Below are positions 56,606 through 64,000 of a stretch of 64,000 nucleotides of DNA, one piece after another. A program made the position numbers and the translations under genes. Origin of the DNA: Zeugodacus cucurbitae (taxonomy: Eukaryota; Arthropoda; Insecta; Diptera; Tephritidae); the NCBI RefSeq assembly GCF_028554725.1, contig NC_071671.1, positions 23,187,501 to 23,251,500 on the forward strand. Direction: 5' to 3'. The notes under the pieces were generated by a model. That model had not been told where the DNA came from and did not search any database. It saw only the letters and a list, made by a program, of their open reading frames with translations. Position 1 is the stretch's first letter; every line of letters starts with the position of its first letter.

Positions 56606-59071
56606 GTGCTTGGCGATTTCAACGCTAGGGTGGGTAAAGAAGGTGTCTTTGGCACAACAGTCGGAAAATTCAGCCTCCATGACGAAACATCACCAAACGG
56701 TCTGAGGCTGATCGACTTCGCCGAGGCCCGAAATATGGTCGTCTGTAGTACTAGATTCCAGCATAAGAAAATCCATCAAGCTACTTGGCTGTCCCCGGAT
56801 CGAATCACTCACAACCAGATCGATCATATTGTGATAGATGGACGACATGTCTCCAGTGTTTTTGATGTGCGTATGCTTCGTGGTCCCAACATCGACTCGG
56901 ACCACTATCTTGTAGCAGCTAAGATACGCACCCGCCTCTGTGTAGAAAAGCAAACACATCAACAAACACAAGGAAGGTCCGACATCGAGAAGCTGCAATC
57001 ACAACCGACAGCCGAACGATTTTCTACTCGACTTACACTCCTGCTCTCTGAGAGCACTCATCAGCATCTCGGTATAAGGGAGCTGTGGGACGGCATATCA
57101 AACTCCTTACGTAAAGCTGCAACCGAAACCATTGGTTTTCGGAAAAGCCAAAAAAACAGCTGGTATGACGAGGATTGTCGTCTCGCAGTGGAGAGAAAAC
57201 AGACTGCCTACCTCGCAATGTTGCGATCGACCGCAACTCGAGCGGGATGGGAAAGATACCGAGAGCTGAAGAGATACCGAGAGAGAAGATATGAAGAGCT
57301 TGACAAGCTGGCCGACAGGGGTATAGCTCGAAAATTTTACGAAAAGATCCGGCGACTAACTGAAGGTTTCAAGACCGGAGCGCACTCCTGTAGGACCCCC
57401 AGAGGTGATCTAGTTACTGATGACCAGAATATACTGAGTTTGTGGAGGGAACACTTCTCCAGCCTGCTGAATGGCAGTGAAAGTACAACACCAGGAGATG
57501 GCGAACCCGATTCCCCAATCGATGACGATGGAATAGATATTCCATTGCCCGACCGTGAAGAAATTAGAATAGCAATTACCCGCTTGAAGAACAACAAGGC
57601 GGCGGGGGCCGATGGATTGCCGGCCGAGCTATTCAAATACGGCGGCGAAGAGCTGATAAGGTGCATGCATCAGCTTCTTTGCGAAATATGGTCGGAAGAA
57701 AGCATGCCTGACGATTGGAATCTCAGTGTACTCTGCCCAATACACAAAAAGGGAGACCCCACAATTTGCGCCAATTACCGTGGGATAAGCCTCCTCAACA
57801 TCGCGTATAAGGTTCTGTCGAGCGTATTGTGTGAAAGACTAAAGCCCACCGTCAACAAACTGATTGGACCTTATCAGTGTGGCTTTAGACCTGGAAAATC
57901 AACAACAGACCAGATATTCACCATGCGCCCAATTTTAGAGAAGACCCGTGAAAATATGATCGACACACACCATCTCTTTGTCGACTTTAAAGCTGCTTTC
58001 GACAGCACGAAAAGAAGCTGCCTTTATGCCGCGATGTCTGAATTTGGTATCCGCGCAAAACTAATACGGCTGTGTAAGCTGACGTTGAGCAACACCAAAA
58101 GCTCCGTTAGGATCGGGAAGGACCTCTCCGAGCCGTTCGATACCAGACGAGGTTTCAGACAAGGTGACTCACTCTCGTGTGATTTCTTTAACCTGATGCT
58201 GGAGAAAATAATACGAGCTGCAGAGCTAAATCGAGAAGGTACAATCTTCTATAAAAGTGTACAGCTACTGGCGTACGCCGATGATATCGATATCATTGGA
58301 AACAACACCCGCGCCGTTAGTTCTGCTTTTTCCAGACTGGATAAGGAAGCGAAGCGTATGGGTCTGGTGGTGAACGAGGACAAGACGAAATATCTCCTGT
58401 CGTCAAACAAACAGTCAGCGCATTCGCGTCTTGGCTCCCACGTCACTGTTGACAGTCATAACTTTGAAGTTGTAGATAATTTCGTCTACCTGGGAACCAG
58501 CATTAACACCAATAACAATGCCAGCCTGGAAATCCAACGCAGAATCACTCTTGCCAACAGGTGCTACTATGGACTAAGTAGGCAATTGAAAAGTAAAGTC
58601 CTCTCTCGACGAACAAAAACCAAACTCTACAGGTCTCTCATCATTCCCGTCCTACTTTACGGTGCAGAAGCGTGGACGATGTCAACATCCGATGAGATGG
58701 CACTAGGAGTTTTCGAGAGAAAGGTTTTGCGGAAGATTTATGGTCCCTTAAGAATTGGCAACGGCGAATACCGCAGACGATGGAACGATGAGCTGTATGT
58801 GTTATTCGACGACATAGACATAGTCCAGCGAATAAAAAAACAGCGGCCACGCTGGCTAGGTCATGTTGTCCGAATGGATGAAAGTGCTCCAGCTCTGAAA
58901 GTATTCGATGCAGTACCCGCTGGTGGAAGCAGAGGAAGAGGGAGACCTCCACTCCGATGGAAGGACCAGGTGGAGAGGGACCTGGCTTCGCTTGGAATAA
59001 CCAATTGGCGCCAAACTGCCAGAAGGAGGGATGCGTGGCGCGCTGTTTTTGACTCGGCTATAACCGCGTAA
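56606..59071 (+). CDS. RTE ORF, main part: endonuclease C-half and reverse transcriptase
   Basis: The 821-residue open frame's first ATG-like start is probably not a true start, since the frame joins the upstream endonuclease half after one base slip. Residues 2-10 hold LGDFNARVG (catalytic Asp/Asn), 71-75 QIDHI, and 96-104 NIDSDHYLV (catalytic Asp/His). The reverse transcriptase spans about 330-620: NKAAGADGLPAELFKYGG, YRGISLLNIAYKVLSS (392-407), CGFRPGKSTTDQIF, LFVDFKAAFD (motif A, Asp460), FRQGDSLS, and YADD at 557-560. A C-terminal segment (720-821) with RRWNDELY, RWLGHVVRMD, GRGRPPLRWKDQVERD and WR.....R.AWR is typical of RTE proteins. The frame ends at TAA 59069-59071, 27 bases before the element's end. 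All RT catalytic residues are intact. Confidence 0.9.
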   Translation: MLGDFNARVGKEGVFGTTVGKFSLHDETSPNGLRLIDFAEARNMVVCSTRFQHKKIHQATWLSPDRITHNQIDHIVIDGRHVSSVFDVRMLRGPNIDSDHYLVAAKIRTRLCVEKQTHQQTQGRSDIEKLQSQPTAERFSTRLTLLLSESTHQHLGIRELWDGISNSLRKAATETIGFRKSQKNSWYDEDCRLAVERKQTAYLAMLRSTATRAGWERYRELKRYRERRYEELDKLADRGIARKFYEKIRRLTEGFKTGAHSCRTPRGDLVTDDQNILSLWREHFSSLLNGSESTTPGDGEPDSPIDDDGIDIPLPDREEIRIAITRLKNNKAAGADGLPAELFKYGGEELIRCMHQLLCEIWSEESMPDDWNLSVLCPIHKKGDPTICANYRGISLLNIAYKVLSSVLCERLKPTVNKLIGPYQCGFRPGKSTTDQIFTMRPILEKTRENMIDTHHLFVDFKAAFDSTKRSCLYAAMSEFGIRAKLIRLCKLTLSNTKSSVRIGKDLSEPFDTRRGFRQGDSLSCDFFNLMLEKIIRAAELNREGTIFYKSVQLLAYADDIDIIGNNTRAVSSAFSRLDKEAKRMGLVVNEDKTKYLLSSNKQSAHSRLGSHVTVDSHNFEVVDNFVYLGTSINTNNNASLEIQRRITLANRCYYGLSRQLKSKVLSRRTKTKLYRSLIIPVLLYGAEAWTMSTSDEMALGVFERKVLRKIYGPLRIGNGEYRRRWNDELYVLFDDIDIVQRIKKQRPRWLGHVVRMDESAPALKVFDAVPAGGSRGRGRPPLRWKDQVERDLASLGITNWRQTARRRDAWRAVFDSAITA

Positions 59072-59098
59072 GCGTTGTTTACGCCAGTCAAGAAGAAG

Positions 59099-59113
59099 AT
59101 TAGCAATATGTTG
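59099..59113. repeat. Target-site duplication of RTE element, 3' side
   Basis: attagcaatatgttg, followed by cagactcaaaa, which completes the interrupted dyad-array unit. Confidence 0.88.
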
Positions 59114-61290
59114 CAGACTCAAAATGAAATTTAAATATTTTTTTGTGAAATTTTTACTATAAAATAAATCAAAACATATGCATACACTTTGAGTGAAAGA
59201 GTTGCAGATAATTGTGCATAAAATAGTGAGCACTTAATTTAACGAAGCACTTATTGCCAGAAATAATTAATTATGCTGCAATTTTCTGCAAAATATAACA
59301 ATTTTATGACAATTTAAACTGAAATGCACCAACTAAATTTTGCTTATTATTCTTCACTCAATCAATACACACACACTCAACAATCATTAAATTATGACTC
59401 AATCTACACAAGAGAAAGCATCAGCTGCTTCAACAACACATCCGTATACATGAAATACTCAATAAACAATACTATTTCTTACCAACTCATTCAATGATAA
59501 ACCACAAAACAAATTCGCCGAACAAAGCCTGCCTTAAGTTCGAAGTTTCAACTATCACATTTCACCTAAACAGCTCCAGCAAATTAAATATTCTGTTTAT
59601 TCAGCAAATATGATTGAAATCAACTTCATCAGTTGCCATTCAGAATGGACAAGAGCATTGGACAAAAGCTGCCCAAAACCACACATAACTATATTTCGCT
59701 TTCCAATACAAACTAACACACTCAGTATTGTGTGCTCAAATGCGCTCATTTTAGCAAGCGCCTGTTCTATTGGTATTTCATATAAGAAAGTAGTGTTTTA
59801 TTGTCAAAGCAAGTGAGGTTGTATAAAAGAAGCAGAGTGTGCCAGTGAAAGTGCCACTCACACTCGAAACATTCACACTCCCACTTTCAGCACTCGAGCC
59901 ATATGCAATGAGTTGTGAGTGTACATACATATTTCAGTATCAATATTCACTTTCATCTGCTCGTCATAACTGATGCCATCATATCACACTCAAAAGCAAA
60001 TATGCACACGAATTGATTTTGCAGCAACAGATTTTGGCCAAAATGGAAATGGAAATGCCAAATGTCAGTGAAACACTCGGGCAAACACACACATATATAG
60101 AAAGTATGGTTTATGGGTAGCCTCAGTTGGAATATTGAAACCGTGTGCAGTGATGCATGTGACTCTACACCCATACCGAAACACATACATTTGCATATTT
60201 CTATTTGCATGCGGCACATCTGTTTTCCGTAGGATTCACACACCAATGCCGTAATCTTGCTACAAAAGTGAATTTGTGGTCTGCCTCTGCACACTCACTG
60301 CCTCTCATTCATTTCCTCCATCCTTCATTCTCCCTCCAAGTTTTTCTTACTCACCCGACAATGTTGTTTACATAAAATCCAATTGATATTGAAAATATGT
60401 TTTTTTATGGTTGTTGATTTATAGCTACTGTTATGGAAACATACCTGTAAAGAGAGTAGGGAAGGTGAATTAGTAAAAAATGGTTATTTAATTGGCACTT
60501 TGGATGTTTTCGTTTAGTGCAATCCGATTAAAAATTTAGTATTTGTTGTAACATTGTTTGAGTGTATTGTTATAGTAAAAATTATTGAAGAATATATTTT
60601 TACAAAAAGTGAATTTATTTTAAGCTGGTTGTTGAAGAAGTTAAAAAATACTTTAAAATAATCTATAAACTCATTGCAAAGAAGATTTTAAGTCGCTGTG
60701 TTTACCATTTAAGTAATTTATTATAAACTCTTAATATTTTGACATAAACACGAGTTTAAGGCTTTGAGTTTATCTGTGTAATTAATATATTATAAGCACT
60801 TTATATTTTATAATAAATTTATCAGTGAATACAATAGGTTAAAATATTTAGAAAACTCGAGTTTACGGTTTTTACACTTTTCACACTTTTGAAAATATTA
60901 TGATTTTAAATAACGGTTATAACTGTAATGTTGAGTTCATAAATATTGTACTTAACAGGACCTACACTAGACCTGACTTTGAAGGCACAAAACATATACC
61001 GTTATTTACATAACAAAGTTCCTTCCGAGAGTAATTTTGCTCCCCTCAAATTGTTTGAAAAATCAGTATAGACTTACAGAGATTCTTATTAATAGTGATT
61101 TTAATAGAATTAGATTTCTTCCCAAGTACATTTGTATAATTAGGACCAGAATGGATGAGACTTTCGTGGTAAATATTTTTATATCTGTTTCCTGGGAATC
61201 AAAACTACTTGATTTAACAACAATCTTATATAACCAGCTGTGAGGCAGAGCTCTCAAAAACATCTTAAGTAACGAAATGATTTCCAAAAA
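59114..61290. other. AT-rich spacer, no gene supported
   Basis: A few short open frames (59610-59816, 59953-60294) show no domain. Nothing else was recognised. Confidence 0.42.
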
Positions 61291-62255
61291 ATTTCCTCTT
61301 CGGATTTCTAAGAGACGATATTAACAAAAACCCCTGGGGACTCGGGTATAAAATAGTAATGAAGAAACTCGGAGCTCGTGCAAAGCCACCTGACTTAAAC
61401 GATGCCAAAATGGACCACATTGTAAGGGTACTCTTCCCTACACACGAAAAAAGAGCCACTGAACCAGAACAGGCTACAAGGCAAGTAGAAATTCTCAAAT
61501 TTACTCTTGAAGAGCTGTAATTAGCCGATGGCAAGTTCAAGAGTAACAAAACAGCCGGCCCAGACGGGATCCCAGTAGAGGTACTTAAAAAAATCGCCGC
61601 AGAAAGACTGCTAGTCCACCTGCTTTGTAGCCAGAAAATTCCACGAAGTCTTGAAAAAACAACGGCTTGTCCTAATCAGTAAGGGAAAGGGAGATCCCAG
61701 CTTACCATCAGTATACCGCCCACTATGCATGCTCGACACAGCACTTCAAGCGGCTATCGGGGAAGCTGGTGGGATTTCAAAAGCTTCATCGAAAGTGTGG
61801 AAGCCGCACTGCGCAAATGCCATAAATTTAACAAATAGTTCTGCTGGCGACCTTAGATGTCCAAAATGCCTTAAACAGCGCGAGATGGGTGGATATAATC
61901 AACGCTCTAAAGAAGAACTTTAGGTTCACCGAATACCTCAGACAAGAGAGGGATCATGTCAAATGGCGGTCACGTCAGTTGCAGCACAAAGATGCACTTT
62001 AGGCCCAGACTTGTTAAATATCAGTTATGATGATATACTAAAACTTGAAAAGCCAGACGAATCGTATCTAATTCTGTACACGGACGACATGCAGCAGTAA
62101 TTATAGCTCAAGACACAGAAGAAGCCCGAAGAATCATGATACGGACGCAAACTTGGCTTGACTCACACAACCTCCAACTCGCCATAGAATAGACAGAGCT
62201 ACAGAACTACTGCTAACAAACAAGCATAAACCTTTAGAAGCTAGTATGCTAGTAT
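61291..62255 (+). pseudogene. R1-clade retrotransposon reverse transcriptase relic
   Basis: Translated blocks in changing frames follow the order of R1-type ORF2. FGFLRDDINKNPWGLGYKIV (from about 61291) leads, then ARAKPPDLNDAKMDHIV and EILKFTLEEL, with a TAA at 61518-61520. The same frame continues LADGKFKSNKTAGPDGIPVE. Next come KKQRLVLISKGKGDPSLPSV and YRPLCMLDTA (from 61654), LLATLDVQNALNSARWVDII (near 61838-61900), TLGPDLLNISYDDILKLEKP (near 61998), and LYTDDMQQ, a changed YADD box. Several stops, frameshifts and an internal loss show it is long dead. It ends where the truncated RTE copy begins. Known R1 elements target rDNA, but other R1-clade families do not, and no rDNA is visible here. 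Confidence 0.75.
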
Positions 62256-62256
62256 G

Positions 62257-62959
62257 GAGGATGGAGTCATATGTAGAAGTTCACGTAAGTGAGGAAAGTT
62301 TCTGACTGCCATTCACTTGGCTCAAGCAGCTCGACTTCCGGTCTTGGACCAAGTATCCTCTGGGTAGCCAACAGACATCCGTCTGGAAGCGAGCTAAAGT
62401 GAGAAGGCGAATCCCGCTTATGCGGTTGTGCGTAGTGTAAAAGTAAAGTCCTCTCTCGACGAACAAAAACTAAACTCTACATGTCCCTCATCATTCCCGT
62501 CCTACTTTGTGGTGCAGAAGCGTGGACGATGTCAACATCCGATGAGACGGCACTAGGAGTTTTCGAGAGAAAGTGTTTGCGGAAGATTTATGGTCCCTTA
62601 AACATTGGCAACGGCGAATACCCCAGAAGATGGAATGATGAGCTGTATGTGTTGTTCGACGACATAGACATAGTCCAGCGAATAAAAAAACAGCGGCTAC
62701 GCTGGCTGGGTCATGTTGTTCGAATGGATGAAAGTGCCCCAGCTCTGAAAGTTTTCGATGCAGTACCCGCTGGTGGAAGCCGAGGAAGAGGGAGCCCCGA
62801 CTCCGATGGAAGGACCAGGTGGAGAAGGACCTGTCTTCGCTTGGTATAACCAATTGGCGCCAAATTGCCAAAAGGAGAGATGCGTGGCGCGGTGGCGCGC
62901 TGTTGTGAACTCGGCTATAACCGCGTAAGCGTTTCCTACGCCGGTCAAGAAGAAGAAGA
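62257..62959 (+). mobile_element. RTE-clade element with 2.5-kb internal deletion
   Basis: The 5' leader (62257-62438) matches 55872-56087 with small losses. At gtgcgtag it jumps to a segment equivalent to 58587 onward and continues to the 3' GAA tail (caagaagaagaag). Both element ends are therefore present while the endonuclease and most of the reverse transcriptase are missing. No target-site duplication is apparent. It adjoins or interrupts the R1 relic on its left. Confidence 0.85.
62439..62934 (+). pseudogene. RTE ORF C-terminal remnant
   Basis: It encodes SLIIPVLLCGAEAWTMSTSD, KIYGPLNIGNGEYPRRWNDE and RWLGHVVRMDESAPALKVFD, matching residues 677-775 of the 56.6-kb ORF. A 1-base loss at about 62793, in the GRGRPP segment, then shifts the frame. 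A short ggtggcgc duplication near 62886-62899 precedes the end. There is no catalytic domain. Confidence 0.82.
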
Positions 62960-64000
62960 GATCTGGGCAGATCGTGAAGTCAATAAACTTATAAATCATA
63001 TCTCCAAAATTACTTTTCCAGTTCCACTGTTGATGTATTAGTAAAACCATTATTTTATATTTTTTAAGGATCACCCTAATAATATGCACATCGATTTAGA
63101 AATTAACTTCGAAAGCACGTTATCATCAAATTGCTTCTTCATTTTGGAAATTGTAACTAATTTCTTTATAGAAAATCTACTTGTGAACACCAACAATACA
63201 CCAAAATGAGAACTAAGAACACTTGATAATATCTCACTGACGCGAAATTCCGTAACACTAAATGCACTACAGTACACATATGTGAATTTCACTGAACATA
63301 TGTGCGCTGGAAACGTGATCGATTAAAAGCTCATTGCGCAAGGGCCTCATATACATATATGTACATACATATGTATTTACACGAATAATATTTAAATATG
63401 TGTGTGCGTGTGCAAAAATAATTTAATCCTGCAAATACACAAACAGTTTGGCTGGCGCATGTAATTCTATATTATTTCGTCTGCATTTAAATGTATTAAT
63501 GTTTTTAGTAGACCAAGAAAATGAACACAATTGGCGGCGCACATATCAAATAACACTTCAATGAGCACGTACATACACATATGTGAGTCACTATACATAT
63601 ATTTGTGAGCGAATTGATTTTAGTGGAAATGCGCGCTGAGTTGAGTTGAGTTGATTGCCATTAAGTTGAGTGGATTTTGATGCACCGCCCGACGCTAAAG
63701 TCTATAAATTGATAGATAGCGAATTTCCGCACCGATAATATTGACATTTAAATGTGTTATATCATCAATGGCATTTTCGTTTATTTTTTATTGTTGCCGT
63801 AGTATGTAATAAAGCAATTTATAACCAACTACTGTGCACATGTGCTGCAGCTAGATGATGAATAAATGCGTAGTCGTTGGCCATTTTGCCAATTTTTATT
63901 GACTATAAGCACATATATTTCCTTCTACATAAATATACATATATGTATGTAGATATCGTACACCCGCTCACCACTTTCAATTCACTCACTTATTCGATTA
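62960..64000. other. AT-rich spacer, no gene supported
   Basis: TATG/CATA runs (63351-63375 and 63940-63952) and a gttgagttgag run (63640-63651). I did not find a clear continuation of the R1 relic after the RTE copy. Confidence 0.42.

Larger units (their letters stand above)
55872..59098 (+). mobile_element. Full-length RTE-clade non-LTR retrotransposon
   Basis: The 3227 bp are bracketed by a perfect 15-bp target-site duplication. The 5' leader (55872-56141) is shared with two defective copies at 40107 and 62257. One long coding region (endonuclease plus reverse transcriptase) and a very short 3' UTR ending in a (GAA)n-type tail (aagaagaag) follow. Short length, one main ORF and a microsatellite tail in place of poly-A are RTE features. 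The coding region is interrupted by one frameshift only, so this is the best-preserved copy of the family here. Confidence 0.9.

Noticed and set aside
62960..63040. Possible continuation of the R1 relic to the right of the RTE copy (EIWADREVNKLINHISKIT)
   Set aside because: The resemblance to the R1 C-terminal region is too weak and short to support a call.

Overview
This window looks like non-coding DNA from a dipteran genome, most likely a tephritid-type fruit fly. The grounds are the low GC content, the long runs of simple repeats, and the insect transposon families present (Tc1/mariner, Jockey, RTE, R1 and Helitron types). I infer the taxon from repeat style and not from any marker gene. 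I found no convincing host protein-coding exon, tRNA or rRNA in 64 kb, so this is probably an intergenic region or a large intron filled with repeats.

Left part (1-18.8 kb). A partial copy of a dispersed GTCY/TA-containing repeat lies at 1-329. It is followed by a structurally complete Tc1-like transposon (534-2165) with identical 210-bp inverted repeats and a transposase that stops 12 codons early. Next come three odd repeat zones: a roughly 128-bp-spaced array of TGGCAAC motifs (2.77-3.68 kb), an AAGCTT-rich zone (4.8-5.5 kb) and a tandem repeat of about 135 bp (6.33-6.87 kb). A composite pyrimidine-rich repeat sits at 10.85-11.56 kb. At 14.6-18.8 kb is a pile of relics: a Helentron-type endonuclease fragment, a 1.5-kb GTCY/TA repeat, an internally deleted mariner, and a Helitron PIF1 helicase fragment with a recognisable 3' terminus.

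Middle (18.8-45.6 kb). This part is mostly unassigned AT-rich DNA. It holds a diverged 269-bp duplication, a TTCGAA-rich patch, a 711-bp Tc1-like relic, a second TGGCAAC array split by a GTCY/TA repeat, a GATA-like simple region abutting another such repeat, a second AAGCTT zone, an internally deleted RTE retrotransposon (40.1-42.1 kb), and motif-rich patches at 43.1 and 44.4-45.0 kb.

Right part (45.6-64 kb). A full-length Jockey element on the minus strand (45659-52436) has a 12-bp target-site duplication. It is split by a plus-strand, 5'-truncated non-LTR element (47830-50396). Removing the insert rejoins the Jockey ORF2 reading frame exactly. A full-length RTE element (55872-59098, 15-bp target-site duplication, one frameshift) sits inside a third motif array built on GCAAC/GTTGC dyads. 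Finally an R1-clade relic (61.3-62.3 kb) is abutted by a third RTE copy that has lost about 2.5 kb.

The elements record a history of insertions. Each autonomous element carried its own mobilisation proteins (transposase, reverse transcriptase/endonuclease, or helicase), and every protein visible here is broken or truncated except the Jockey ORF1. The most novel signals are not genes. They are the quasi-periodic GCAAC-containing arrays, the palindromic 6-mer clusters, and a terminal hairpin in the GTCY/TA repeat family that is preserved by compensatory base changes.
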